A DNA stretch of 64,000 nucleotides from Candidatus Methanomethylicaceae archaeon. GTDB taxonomy: Archaea > Thermoproteota > Methanomethylicia > Methanomethylicales > Methanomethylicaceae. The notes under the pieces are model-generated. The model worked only from the letters and a program-made list of their open reading frames with translations, was not told the origin of the DNA and did not search any database. The translations under genes were made by a program, and so were the position numbers. Shown one piece after another: positions 45,507-54,583 of the stretch (its first letter is position 1; each line of letters starts with the position of its first letter). The stretch lies in contig JAOAJN010000003.1 in assembly GCA_026414165.1 (NCBI GenBank), positions 1 through 64,000 of the forward strand, in the 5' to 3' direction.

Positions 45507-45515
45507 TTCATAAAC
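45507..45515 (+). promoter_or_regulatory. TATA box of the flippase-like gene
   Basis: TTCATAAAC centred 24 nt before TTG 45535, which would make the TTG a leaderless start. Confidence 0.4.
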
Positions 45516-45534
45516 TTTGTTAAAGTGAAGGACT

Positions 45535-46614
45535 TTGAGGAGACTTCCAATCAGTCTGACAAGCATCATGTTGATAGTCGGAGCCGTGATATTCATAATC
45601 TACCTCTATTTCGCAGATGTTACAGAGATCGCAGCGACTATTATGAGCCTAGATCTCAAGATCGCATTAACAGCAATACTCATAGACTTGACATGTATAG
45701 GGTTATTTGTCCTCGGATGGTACGTTTTGCTGAAAAATCCAAGAATGAGCTTCAAGGAATGCTTTGAGATCGTTCTAGTCAGCATATTTGGAGATTTGAT
45801 GATACCGACGGCCTCAATATCAGGGGAATTTTTCAGGGTGAGCCTAGCCGTTAAAAGGGGTAAAATACAAATCAGTGAGGCAACTGCGAGTGTTCTCCTC
45901 CATAGAATTTTGCTCGCTCTAACTTTTGGTGTTGTGTTACTGGTTAGTGTAATTAATTTAGCAGGATATCAGATCGCACCTATTGCAGAGATCTACGCAC
46001 TTGGGGCAATAGCTATTTTGGATCTGGTTTTGGGTATGGCTTCGATGTATATAGCTCTAAGAGCGCATCTCTTCGAAAAGAGTGTTGAGAAATTGGCCCT
46101 AAGAATTGGAGGGTTCTTGAGGCATTTCAGACCAAACTACGACCCTGATAGGTTGAGGGGCAACGTCTTGGAAGGTTTCAGAACTTTTGTCCAAGCAATA
46201 AAGAGTGTGAAGATGAAGACTTTTGTCGTATCTTTTTTGGTTCTAACTTTAAGGTGGTTTCTTATCGCGATGATACCTTACATTATGTTTATTTCTCTAG
46301 GTCGATCAGTGTCGTACTGGATCGTTCTTGGGGTGGCAGTCTTTGTCAGCATGGTTCAGATGATACCTATTGGGATACCTGGCATGGTGGGGGTAATGGA
46401 GGTCTCCATGACAGCATTCTTCATGGGGTTTGGTATCCCTCCAGCACTTGCAGCCTCCGCGACAATACTAACTAGACTTGTCATCTTCTGGTTTGAGCTC
46501 GTAATAAGCGCCTTTGCTGCATCTTTGCAGGGGCTTAGGGGGCTCAGGATAAGTTATAAAACGAGAAATAATTCAGGCCACTCTGTGCAAGGCCAGAACT
46601 CTAAGGTCGTCTGA
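45535..46614 (+). CDS. Lysylphosphatidylglycerol synthase/flippase-like membrane protein (UPF0104)
   Basis: About eight helices. The family pattern is seen in PTASISGEFFRVSLAVKRG, SVLLHRILLA and GIPGMVGVMEVSMTAFFMGFG. Bacterial MprF uses this domain to flip lipids; archaeal members sit near glycan genes, which is not the case here. The start is TTG 45535. The 3' end overlaps the convergent DUF47 gene by 42 bp. Confidence 0.83.
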   Translation: MRRLPISLTSIMLIVGAVIFIIYLYFADVTEIAATIMSLDLKIALTAILIDLTCIGLFVLGWYVLLKNPRMSFKECFEIVLVSIFGDLMIPTASISGEFFRVSLAVKRGKIQISEATASVLLHRILLALTFGVVLLVSVINLAGYQIAPIAEIYALGAIAILDLVLGMASMYIALRAHLFEKSVEKLALRIGGFLRHFRPNYDPDRLRGNVLEGFRTFVQAIKSVKMKTFVVSFLVLTLRWFLIAMIPYIMFISLGRSVSYWIVLGVAVFVSMVQMIPIGIPGMVGVMEVSMTAFFMGFGIPPALAASATILTRLVIFWFELVISAFAASLQGLRGLRISYKTRNNSGHSVQGQNSKVV

Positions 46615-47265
46615 TGCGTCCTCTATCAAGTCAGCCATATCCTCCAAGAGGCGCAGCAGGTCTCTGTATATCAATAGTTGTTCGATCTTTTTGACTTCCA
46701 TTAGCAACTTGAAGTCCGCGTCGTAATATGAGCTGTCAACCTTCGATTCTGCCTCATGTACGCTGACTACAAGCCCTATTGTCCGCTTCGGGTTCGATGG
46801 AAGGACCATTATTGCATCCCTTAAACGCTCGTATTCGGTCAACACTTCGCTCGAAACTCTTTCAAATAGTTCTCCGACAACTGGACTCGGCACCCATCCG
46901 CTATCAGAAATTCTACTGAGCTGTCTAGATACGGACTGTGCCAATTCGGCTACTTCGTCTACACAGATAATTAGTCTAATGAAGTCCTCCCTGTAGAGGA
47001 AGGCTGGAGCACTCTTCGTTAACTGCTCTATCAGCTCTCGCTTTATCTTGTCAGCGTCCTCCTCGACTGCAGAGATCTTCTCATAGATACTCTTCAATTC
47101 CGAGCGCTGCGAAGCTTTGAACTTTGAGAATGACTCCACCATCAAACGTACGGAGTCTTGTACTTTTCGGGCATGCTCAGTTATCAGATCGAGAGATTTG
47201 CGGTACACCTCATTTCCGAGGGTGTTGAGATCTTCTTGAGGGATTGTCAAAGTGGCACGCTCCAA
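46573..47265 (-). CDS. DUF47 (PhoU-like) protein
   Basis: 230 aa, all-helical. ISAVEEDADKIKRELIEQLT and DFIRLIICVDEVAELAQSVS match DUF47/TIGR00153, whose genes normally sit by a PiT-type phosphate permease. None is nearby. TTG 47265 is the longest start, with a TATA-like TTTATAAA at 47293; a TTG five codons in has a better SD (GGAG). Confidence 0.85.
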   Translation of the reverse strand: MERATLTIPQEDLNTLGNEVYRKSLDLITEHARKVQDSVRLMVESFSKFKASQRSELKSIYEKISAVEEDADKIKRELIEQLTKSAPAFLYREDFIRLIICVDEVAELAQSVSRQLSRISDSGWVPSPVVGELFERVSSEVLTEYERLRDAIMVLPSNPKRTIGLVVSVHEAESKVDSSYYDADFKLLMEVKKIEQLLIYRDLLRLLEDMADLIEDASDDLRVLALHRVA

Positions 47266-47390
47266 TCATGGTTCTAAAACGAAATGGGTTTTATAAATAT
47301 TTGCAGATAGTCATCTATAAGTAATATAAGAATGGCGTGATTTTAAAATTATTTATTAAATTTTATTAAATATCATAAATTCAAGAGAAA

Positions 47391-47402
47391 TTATTTAAAT
47401 AT
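47391..47402 (+). promoter_or_regulatory. TATA element of the thioredoxin reductase gene
   Basis: TTATTTAAATAT about 31 nt before ATG 47428. A GGGGG SD three bases before the ATG suggests a short leader. Confidence 0.4.
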
Positions 47403-47427
47403 TTGTGGCAAATAAGTTTGGGGGTCT

Positions 47428-48342
47428 ATGGAAAAATACGATGTGGTTATAATAGGCGGAGGTCCTGCCGGACTCGCAGCTGCCATTTATTCATCAAGGG
47501 CAGGCGTCAGCACTCTGCTAATTGAGGGGAATATGCTCGGAGGGAGGGCAATATATGCCCGAGAGATTGATAACTATCCAGGATTTCCTGATGGTATTTC
47601 GGGGAATGAACTCGTACTTAGACTTCTCAAACATGCTGAAAAATTTGGTACTAAAATATTAGTTGGTCAAAGTGTAATGGATATGTGGCTGAGTGGTAAG
47701 GTAAAGATCATAAAGACGATCAATAGCGAGTTTAAGTCAAAATCTGTTATAATCGCAACAGGACTTGCACAAAAAAAACTGGGAATTCCATTGGAGGACA
47801 AGTTTGTTGGCAGGGGGTTATCTTATTGTGCAACCTGCGATGGCTTCTTTTTTAGGGGTAAAAAGGTTGCAGTTATTGGATCCGACGAAGATGCGCTCTA
47901 CGATCTTAAGTACCTTTCATTAATGACCAAAGATCTAATATGGATCCCAAATGTTCTGCAGTGTGATAAGGAAAAGTTAGACTACGCAAAAGAATTAGGC
48001 GTTGAAGTACTAGAGGGCGTTAATGTAACGGAATTGTTGGGCGAGAATAGGCTCACTGGGATTAAAATTAAAGATAGAAGTGGAAAAGAAAGAGTTGTAA
48101 ACTTGGATGGACTTTTTGTGGCTTTAGGCTTCACCCCTATCTCGGATCTGGCGAGGAGTACAGGTCTGAAGACCACTCAGGAGGGATACATTCTTGTCAA
48201 TGAGGATATGAAGACCAACTTCGATGGAGTCTACGCGGCAGGAGATTGTACAGGAAGGAGCCACCAGATAATCGTAGCAGTTGGTCAAGGTGCTACTGCA
48301 GGCATAAATTCTTCCGACTATGCAAAGAGTATAGAATTCTAA
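47428..48342 (+). CDS. trxB: Thioredoxin reductase-like flavoprotein without NADPH motifs
   Basis: The FAD motif GGGPAGLAAAIY (10-21) and redox pair C134xxC137 in SYCATCDGFF are classical. FVALGFTP and AAGDCTG close the FAD domain. In the pyridine-nucleotide domain the GGGDSA motif is replaced by GSDEDA (150-155), and no HRRxxxR follows; the equivalent text is IWIPNVLQ. Thermoplasma and methanogen reductases of this type do not use NADPH (the methanogen one uses F420H2). The thioredoxin at 18038 is a candidate partner. Confidence 0.9.
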   Translation: MEKYDVVIIGGGPAGLAAAIYSSRAGVSTLLIEGNMLGGRAIYAREIDNYPGFPDGISGNELVLRLLKHAEKFGTKILVGQSVMDMWLSGKVKIIKTINSEFKSKSVIIATGLAQKKLGIPLEDKFVGRGLSYCATCDGFFFRGKKVAVIGSDEDALYDLKYLSLMTKDLIWIPNVLQCDKEKLDYAKELGVEVLEGVNVTELLGENRLTGIKIKDRSGKERVVNLDGLFVALGFTPISDLARSTGLKTTQEGYILVNEDMKTNFDGVYAAGDCTGRSHQIIVAVGQGATAGINSSDYAKSIEF

Positions 48343-48400
48343 GCGGCTCCTTCCGGTCTAAGATTTATTGTTAAAAAAGATAGTCAAAATAAATTTAGCG

Positions 48401-48685
48401 CTAGATCCTCGCTGCTCGGACGGTAGCTATGGAGTTGTCGGAAAGCCCAGCCGCCTTCATCTCATCAGAATTTATCCAAACCTCATTCTCCGGTATATCA
48501 GAGGAGGGGGATGCGATTAGCTCTAATTTTTTCTTTCCGGCGACCACGACCTCTATTTTTCCAGAGATCCTCAGGTACTTGTAAGTAACTTCGTTCATTT
48601 TTGAGGTTCCCCGCTCTATACTTTCATTCCTTCTGAGGCGCAGCCTCTTCTCAGGAGGTCTTTGGGACACAATATCACCACACAA
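48401..48685 (-). CDS. Small double-psi-barrel-like protein
   Basis: 94 aa from GTG 48685; an internal ATG 48598 would give 65 aa that hold all recognisable sequence. NEVWINSDEMKAAGLSDNSI then ATVRAA resembles the double-psi beta barrel of molybdopterin oxidoreductase C-termini or VAT-N domains. No family call. A TATA-like TTATAATA is about 27 nt before the GTG. It lies downstream of glyS on the opposite side of its promoterless end. Confidence 0.55.
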   Translation of the reverse strand: MCGDIVSQRPPEKRLRLRRNESIERGTSKMNEVTYKYLRISGKIEVVVAGKKKLELIASPSSDIPENEVWINSDEMKAAGLSDNSIATVRAARI

Positions 48686-48733
48686 GAGTTTATAGAACGC
48701 ATTATTATAATTGACTGTACTGTTTTTAATTGA

Positions 48734-50452
48734 TTATGATGGATTACATGTTTTTGGGAAGTGGGCCCTTAGGTAATCTACAAGGTTGCTTATTGGAACC
48801 CTGACTTGATCCCATGTATCGCGGTCCCTTAAGGTAACAGTTCCATCTTCCATAGTTTTGTGGTCAATTGTGACGGCTAGAGGAGTCCCTATCTCATCGG
48901 ATCTGGCATAACGCCTTCCTATGGATCCTGTATCGTCAAAATCAGCGAGGTATCCCTCAGATTTTATTAACTTGTAGACCTCAAGCGATTTTTCGCGAAG
49001 ACCGTCCTTATTAACAAGGGGAAAGACAGAGACCTGTATAGGTGCGATTCCCTTGGGTAATGCAAGGACAACCCTTCCATCCCTCTCCCTATAAGCATAC
49101 TCCATTGATACATAAACAAGCCTATCGGCACCAAATGAGGGCTCTGCAACATGTGGAACGAAACGTCTGCCAGTAATCATGCGCTCCTCCTCAACGAATT
49201 CGACAAACTCAGGTCTTACCTCTACGCCATTGATCGAGGTTGTACCCTTGGACAGCAAGTCCTTCAGGTATAAAACATCGGCAGCTTTTATCGTAGATAG
49301 GACCTTGCCTGTCTCCCTACCACATTTACTAGTAATGATGTCTACTTTTGGACGCGCGAGCAGAACCTTCTCCTTCAAAGGCTCATCAAACTTTTTGAAG
49401 ACCATCAGATCCTGACCGCTGAAGCTTTGATGGCGGGATAGATCATAGTCTGTGCGGTATGCATGTCCAGAGACTTCAACCCAGCCCCACCTCTCGAGCT
49501 TCACAAGTTGGTCAAATGTCTGTGCCGAATAGTGAGCACGCTCATTCTCCAGTTTTGCAATGAACATTTGGTTCTCTTTAGGTACGCCGAGATCCGATAT
49601 AAAATCGGTCGAAAGTGCCATGAAATAGGCTTGCCACTCTGATAGTATAATCTTGTCTTTAACAGCTTCTCTTACAGTCACCTCGATCGGTTCGGGCGCT
49701 CCACTTGAGACCATACTTTCTGTTAGAAGGCGAATTTTTTTGTTGGCAACTTCGTTCAGCAGGTCACAATCTGGTGACTTCGGATCAAAGAAGAACTCAA
49801 TTTCCATTATTGTAAACTCCCTGAGTCGGATGGGCCCCTGTCTCGGAGATATTTCATTCCGCAGCACTTTCCCTATCTGTGCTAGACCGATTGGCAGCCT
49901 CTCTCGCATTGTGTTGTAAATGTTTTTGAAGTTTACGAACATTCCCTGTGCGGCTTCGGGGCGCATATAGGCAACGTTTTCCGCGTATGGACCTATGTAG
50001 GTCTTGAAGAGTAAATTGAATGTAGTTACTTGACCAAGCGAACCCTTACATTCGGGGCATCGCAAATTCTTCTCCTTGATTATCTCGTCAAGTTCTCTTG
50101 GAGTTTTGCCCTCTATGCCTTGCACCTCGCCCAGTTGATCTACGATCAGATGATCTGCTCGAAACCTTTTGTGGCATGAGAGGCACTCCACTATTAGGTC
50201 CGTGAAGTGGTCTACATGGCCTGAGGCCTCAAATACTTTTGAGGGCATAACCACGGGGGTCTCTATCTCATATACGAGACCATGGTGGCGATGTATGAAC
50301 GTCTCCCTCCATTTCTTCTCGATATTTCTCTTTAGGAGTGTTCCCATGGGTCCAAAATCTAGAAAGCCAGCAACCCCCCCGTAGATTTCACAAGAGGGCG
50401 AAAAGAAACCTCTCCTTTTAGCAAGGTCCATAACTTTGTCGTATTTGTCCAT
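48734..50452 (-). CDS. glyS: Glycyl-tRNA synthetase (archaeal/eukaryotic type)
   Basis: Class II synthetase. RRGFFSPSCEIYGGVAGFLD followed by FGPMG is the family opening; the four-cysteine zinc site is CLSCHKRF and CPECKGSL; motif 2 lies in RNEISPRQGPIRLREFT and motif 3 in EPSFGADRLVY. The anticodon-binding domain ends the protein. I choose ATG 50452, six bases after AGAGGT, over 50479. Divergent from agmatinase. Confidence 0.95.
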   Translation of the reverse strand: MDKYDKVMDLAKRRGFFSPSCEIYGGVAGFLDFGPMGTLLKRNIEKKWRETFIHRHHGLVYEIETPVVMPSKVFEASGHVDHFTDLIVECLSCHKRFRADHLIVDQLGEVQGIEGKTPRELDEIIKEKNLRCPECKGSLGQVTTFNLLFKTYIGPYAENVAYMRPEAAQGMFVNFKNIYNTMRERLPIGLAQIGKVLRNEISPRQGPIRLREFTIMEIEFFFDPKSPDCDLLNEVANKKIRLLTESMVSSGAPEPIEVTVREAVKDKIILSEWQAYFMALSTDFISDLGVPKENQMFIAKLENERAHYSAQTFDQLVKLERWGWVEVSGHAYRTDYDLSRHQSFSGQDLMVFKKFDEPLKEKVLLARPKVDIITSKCGRETGKVLSTIKAADVLYLKDLLSKGTTSINGVEVRPEFVEFVEEERMITGRRFVPHVAEPSFGADRLVYVSMEYAYRERDGRVVLALPKGIAPIQVSVFPLVNKDGLREKSLEVYKLIKSEGYLADFDDTGSIGRRYARSDEIGTPLAVTIDHKTMEDGTVTLRDRDTWDQVRVPISNLVDYLRAHFPKTCNPS

Positions 50453-50524
50453 ATGAATACCTCTGTGAGGTAGATTCAAGTAGTTGTTTAATGAAATAAA
50501 TATATCTTGTTGTGGTGTATTAGG

Positions 50525-51415
50525 ATGAGCAGAAGCTTTTACGTGGACGATTTATCGAAACATTTTGGAGGGTTTAAGAGGGAGTATTCAGAGTCGGACT
50601 TTGTGTTGTTTGGGGTGCCTTTTGATAGCACTTCGAGCTTCAGACCAGGATCAAGGTTTGGACCTGCAGCCATCAGAGAAGCGTCCGCAAATATTGAGAC
50701 TTGGTCATGGAGAACAGGCATGGATTTCGAAGAGATCAAGCTCCATGATCTGGGAGATCTGGCTGTCGTGCATGGTGACGCGGCGGAGACGATAAGGAGG
50801 GTGAGAGAGGCGGTGGAGGACATAATTCTGTCAAAAAAGATCCCTGTCATGCTTGGTGGGGAACATATAATAACGCTGGGTGCTTTAAGGGGGGTCAGGG
50901 ACACAACAGTAGTATCATTTGACGCCCACTTTGATATGCGCGACGATTACCTCTCCAATAAACTCTCTCATGCCTGCGTTATGAGGAGGGCTTTAGACGA
51001 GTTAGGGGTCAAAAATGTCGTAATCGTCGGGACTAGAGCCTCTTATAGAGATGAGATCGAGTTTGTGAAGAAGAGCGGGGTGAACTACATCTCATCGCAA
51101 CGGATATTGAATGGCGGGGCTAAGGAAGCAGGAGCGTGGTTGAAGGAGGTTCTCGCAGATTCTAAGAAGATCTATATCTCGGTGGACATGGATGTACTTG
51201 ATCCTGCTTTTGCTCCAGGTGTGGGAAATCCAGAACCAGAGGGAGTCCCAACTTCAACTCTTTTGGACCTAATAGAGGAGGTAGTCGACGAGAGAATTGT
51301 AGGATTTGATGTTGTGGAAGTTTCCCCAGCATATGATAGTGGAGTAACAGCAGTAACCGCTTCCAAAATAGTATATGAACTCTGCTGCATGGTAGCAAAG
51401 TCTATCGGGCTCTGA
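50525..51415 (+). CDS. speB: Agmatinase
   Basis: Hydrolyses agmatine to putrescine and urea. Complete ligand set: GGEHIITLG, DAHFDMRDD, and SVDMDVLDPAFAPG; GNPEPEG is the agmatinase loop. 296 aa. ATG 50525 lies 18 bases after the longest possible start. The 3' end overlaps rpoP by 14 bp, convergent. Confidence 0.92.
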   Translation: MSRSFYVDDLSKHFGGFKREYSESDFVLFGVPFDSTSSFRPGSRFGPAAIREASANIETWSWRTGMDFEEIKLHDLGDLAVVHGDAAETIRRVREAVEDIILSKKIPVMLGGEHIITLGALRGVRDTTVVSFDAHFDMRDDYLSNKLSHACVMRRALDELGVKNVVIVGTRASYRDEIEFVKKSGVNYISSQRILNGGAKEAGAWLKEVLADSKKIYISVDMDVLDPAFAPGVGNPEPEGVPTSTLLDLIEEVVDERIVGFDVVEVSPAYDSGVTAVTASKIVYELCCMVAKSIGL

Positions 51416-51548
51416 TCTCCCTTACGACCTGAGATCGAGCCTTATAGAGGATCCTATGTCCGCATGCAGGACACCGTATGCCAGGGAGTGCCAAAAGTTC
51501 TTTACTATCAATAACTTTTCTGCATCTCTCACAAATGTACTGCGCCAT
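51402..51548 (-). CDS. rpoP: DNA-directed RNA polymerase subunit P (Rpb12 homologue)
   Basis: 48 aa. MAQYICERCRKVID with C6/C9 and GIRCPACGHRILYKARSQVV with C26/C29 make the zinc ribbon, and the ILYKxR and C-terminal REIRAR tail are the family hallmarks. An archaeal/eukaryotic marker. It is often followed in archaea by other small translation genes; here only a decayed region lies upstream. Confidence 0.95.
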   Translation of the reverse strand: MAQYICERCRKVIDSKELLALPGIRCPACGHRILYKARSQVVREIRAR

Positions 51549-51668
51549 AAAAATCACTCTTCTGAGATAAAATAGACTTGCTTAAATATATTTTGTGAAA
51601 ATGCTTCAATTTTCATTCTTCATTAATAGATTTCGGTTTTCTAAGATAAAAATAGGCATTTGTTCAAC

Positions 51669-51864
51669 TTATTTGTAAAGGATATTGCCAAGATCCCAGA
51701 AGATAAGTATGACGGCGGCTAGAGCTATGAGGAGCAGACCTGTGGCAGATGCCTATGACAGGAACAGTTCCCACAATTGGGAGGTGCGTCATTGAGAGGA
51801 TAATCTAAGCTATGAGAAAAAGGATTTCGAAAATTGTCCTCTTGATGAGAACCACATGATCCAT
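51669..51864 (-). pseudogene. Decayed small membrane protein gene
   Basis: From ATG 51864 the frame reads MDHVVLIKRTIFEILFLIA, hits TAG, continues IILSMTHLPIVGTVPVIGI, then the hydrophobic text shifts frame to ATGLLLIALAAVILIFWDLG and NILYK before a stop at 51669. One stop and one frameshift break what looks like a two-helix membrane protein of about 64 residues. A sequencing error could mimic this. The gap 51549-51668 shows nothing else. Confidence 0.45.
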
Positions 51865-51890
51865 TGTCCTCTTCTTAGATCTTACACGGA

Positions 51891-52088
51891 TTACCTTAAT
51901 ATAAGGTTCAAAAGGAATAGTATGTCTGCAAGTATTAGGGATATAATTATGCCTACCATGGCCAATATTGTGACGGTCCTAAGGTAACCAAAGGTATGTT
52001 TAGGATCGGGATTATGATATTTAGTTTCTGAAATTAAGGCACGATAAATCAAGCTTTTGGATGGTGATACATGGCTCCAATTCAACAA
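51891..52088 (-). CDS. Small single-helix membrane protein, doubtful
   Basis: 65 aa; the last 27 residues (TILAMVGIIISLILADILFL then LNLILR) form one membrane helix, and the N-terminus is polar. No family. It ends 27 bases before the decayed membrane gene on the same strand, so both may be parts of one lost small operon. Confidence 0.35.
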   Translation of the reverse strand: MLNWSHVSPSKSLIYRALISETKYHNPDPKHTFGYLRTVTILAMVGIIISLILADILFLLNLILR

Positions 52089-52113
52089 TGTCTATTAGGT
52101 TGCCGAGAAGGTC

Positions 52114-52123
52114 ATAAATATAA
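52114..52123 (+). promoter_or_regulatory. TATA box before a 32-codon ORF
   Basis: ATAAATATAA centred 30 nt before ATG 52149, matching the spacing of other leaderless or short-leader genes here. Confidence 0.35.
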
Positions 52124-52148
52124 TAAAGAAACCGCAGATCAGAAAATC

Positions 52149-52247
52149 ATGGGCATAAAGTCAAAAGAGCGTGTTAGAAAGAACTTCCTGACTACCAGGC
52201 GCCCAATAGAATATGGTGGTCTTCTGAAAAGACTTGAAGAGTTTTAG
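52149..52247 (+). CDS. Putative 32-aa basic peptide
   Basis: MGIKSKERVRKNFLTTRRPI then EYGGLLKRLEEF; charge is strongly positive. A good TATA box and the absence of any upstream in-frame start support a leaderless mini-gene, but there is no homologue I recognise. Confidence 0.35.
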   Translation: MGIKSKERVRKNFLTTRRPIEYGGLLKRLEEF

Positions 52248-52295
52248 GATCCAAGGATCTATGGTTAGGATATATCTACAACCTGAGAATCCATA

Positions 52296-52907
52296 TTAAA
52301 ATATTTGCATTCTGCGCATCATTTCGAGATCATCAAGTGTTATCTTAAATTCCAATAACGCATTCAACTGTTTTTGGAAAATTCTTGCAGCAATATAAGC
52401 GTCGCTTAGGGCGTTATGTCTTGATGTTCCTTCTATTTGATACTTATGGAGAAGATCCGAAAAATCGATAAAAGGAGTTACAGGTATGCCAGCCCTCAGT
52501 AAGATCAAACCCTCAATCTCTTTAATATCGAGATATTTAAGCTCAAATTTTTTGTGATGGTTTTTTTGTAATTTTTTAGCAGACTCCTTTAGAAAAGCGA
52601 TGTCGAAAATTACGTTAAACCCAACAATTATCCTATTATTCAACATGCCGAAAATTTTCTCAAATATCATTTCGAATGTAGGGGCTTGATCCAAGTCACC
52701 TCGGCAGATCCCGTGTATTTTTATGGTTCTTTCATGAAACTTTTTCGGTTTGATTAGTGAGTAGAAAGACTTTCCAAAATGAATTTGTAGTCCGGTCATT
52801 GGGATTATCGCTATCGATATGATTTCGTCCATTTTTACATCCAGTCCTGTTGTCTCAAGGTCCAATACGGCAAACTCAGTACTTTCCAACCCTAACTCTA
52901 CTCCCAA
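52296..52907 (-). CDS. DnaQ-like 3'-5' exonuclease of the acetate locus
   Basis: DEDDh exonuclease: FAVLDLETTGLD (exo I, D/E), GFNVIFDIAFLK (exo II), SRHNALSDAYIAARIF (exo III, H and D). 203 aa. It is the last gene of the acs-symporter-DUF294 operon. Bacteria carry a similar exonuclease in this same position; its role there is unknown. Start TTG 52907, 16 bases after the upstream stop. Confidence 0.88.
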   Translation of the reverse strand: MGVELGLESTEFAVLDLETTGLDVKMDEIISIAIIPMTGLQIHFGKSFYSLIKPKKFHERTIKIHGICRGDLDQAPTFEMIFEKIFGMLNNRIIVGFNVIFDIAFLKESAKKLQKNHHKKFELKYLDIKEIEGLILLRAGIPVTPFIDFSDLLHKYQIEGTSRHNALSDAYIAARIFQKQLNALLEFKITLDDLEMMRRMQIF

Positions 52908-52923
52908 TCCGATTCTTTTTCTA

Positions 52924-54570
52924 CTATCCCCATCCCAACAAATCTTTCATCCATAACTTGTACTCCATAACAACTTTAATGATTTTTTTATAAATGATCC
53001 TATCCAATAGCTCTTTTTTGGTATCCGTCTTTATGCTCAATTCAACAGTTCTCAAGGTCAAATATGCCTCCGTCAAATCTTCCGCTAATTCTTTTTTCAT
53101 GATTCCGCGGGATTCGAAGACTTTTAGTCGCTCCCAAGTTGGTCTGGATACCGGATCTCCATAGATATAACCCGCTACTTTGATCCCATTTGAAATTAGC
53201 TGCACAATACCTCTGTATTCTATTGTAGAATCTCCAAAAAGAGTTTTGACTTTGGCTAGGAACGTATTTTGTTTAGGAAGGTCTTTGAGTGCGTTCTTGA
53301 ATTTTATGTACATAATACGATCCCCAAATATGAACCTCGCATCAAGAATTTCTAGTAGCTTAGAGAAAGGTAAGGAGTTCAAAAATTTACAGGGATCATC
53401 AAAGCAGAGTTGGACATTCCCAATTTGGAGGCCGCTATTAGACAAGATCTCGATGTAATTTGAAATAGTGCCTTTGAATTTTTCATCGCCGATTATCAAG
53501 AGATCAATTGTGAGAGGAATATCAAATTCTCTTTTCCCGTAATCCCCAGTCAGCACAATAGCCATCCCAGAGCAAGGCTCAAATCTTGAGAGGGCTTTCC
53601 TTAAAACAGCGTCAACTATTGTTGTCACTAAATAGGATATAGATGGGTAGCTAAAGCCATAAGCAGAGGCGTTCTTTATTAATGAGTTTATTCGAATCGA
53701 TAGGTTCTTTAGCTCCTCCAAGTCCTTAGAGCGAATAATATCTTTTGATATTTTAAAAAAGTGGCTGCGAGATTCAAGATTGTAGATTAAGTCTTTGATA
53801 GAGATTACGCCGACCAATTTTTCATTGTCTACCACGGCAAGATGATTAATTCCATGGGATAGGAATTTTAAATATGCATCCATAATGGACTCTTCAGATT
53901 CGATCGTTATTACTGGGCGCGACATCACCCTTTCGACGGAGGTTGTAAGGGGGGTCTCCTTTTCTATCGAACGAAGTATATCCGAGTGTGTAAGGATGCC
54001 GATGGGTCGCACCTCTGGGTCAACAACAATTACGCTGCCAACATCATTTCTATTCATGAGTTCGATTGTCTCTCTCAGAGTCTGGTCCTTAAAACAAAAG
54101 ACAGGGCTCTTATTAATTACAATACTGACGCGTTTCTCGTAGATGCTAGATTCCGACATATCAGCCAATTTGAGGAGCGAAAGGAGCTTCCCAGAAATCA
54201 GTTTCTCAATAAATTCTTTGAACAGCAGGTTTTTCTGGAGTATCTTTTCTACCCTCGTGATGTCGAATTCAAAGATAATGGAGTCCTCCAGCGCCCTCGC
54301 AGAGTGTTCGGTGGTAATTTTGGAGAGAGAGGTGCTCGCCTCGATTATTTCATCCTTTTCCGCAGTCCCCACAAGGTCAGAGTCGTCGAATAATCCGACT
54401 TTTCCTTCTCTTACGAAGTAAAATTTTTTTATCCTCTCATTTGACTCGAAGATCGCCTTTCCTTTCTTATAAAGAACCACATCCATTCCGCTAAGGAGTT
54501 CCGACATTTCAGTCTCGGAGAGAAATGAAAATGGTTTTAATCTGGAAAGGTATTGGGCAGGGGGTAACAC
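52924..54570 (-). CDS. cNMP-CBS-DUF294 protein with degenerate nucleotidyltransferase site
   Basis: Order: cyclic-nucleotide-binding-like domain (about 15-125), CBS pair (about 150-270), DUF294 nucleotidyltransferase and DUF294_C. The expected GSxGRxE...TDxD is changed to TGDYGKREFDIPLTIDLL (341-358), so the two catalytic Asp of TDxD become Ile and Leu. It is probably a regulatory pseudoenzyme that senses nucleotides for the uptake operon. GTG 54570 has GAGG and GGTGG upstream. The next-door paralogue keeps the active site. Confidence 0.85.
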   Translation of the reverse strand: MLPPAQYLSRLKPFSFLSETEMSELLSGMDVVLYKKGKAIFESNERIKKFYFVREGKVGLFDDSDLVGTAEKDEIIEASTSLSKITTEHSARALEDSIIFEFDITRVEKILQKNLLFKEFIEKLISGKLLSLLKLADMSESSIYEKRVSIVINKSPVFCFKDQTLRETIELMNRNDVGSVIVVDPEVRPIGILTHSDILRSIEKETPLTTSVERVMSRPVITIESEESIMDAYLKFLSHGINHLAVVDNEKLVGVISIKDLIYNLESRSHFFKISKDIIRSKDLEELKNLSIRINSLIKNASAYGFSYPSISYLVTTIVDAVLRKALSRFEPCSGMAIVLTGDYGKREFDIPLTIDLLIIGDEKFKGTISNYIEILSNSGLQIGNVQLCFDDPCKFLNSLPFSKLLEILDARFIFGDRIMYIKFKNALKDLPKQNTFLAKVKTLFGDSTIEYRGIVQLISNGIKVAGYIYGDPVSRPTWERLKVFESRGIMKKELAEDLTEAYLTLRTVELSIKTDTKKELLDRIIYKKIIKVVMEYKLWMKDLLGWG

Positions 54571-54583
54571 GCCACCATCCTCA

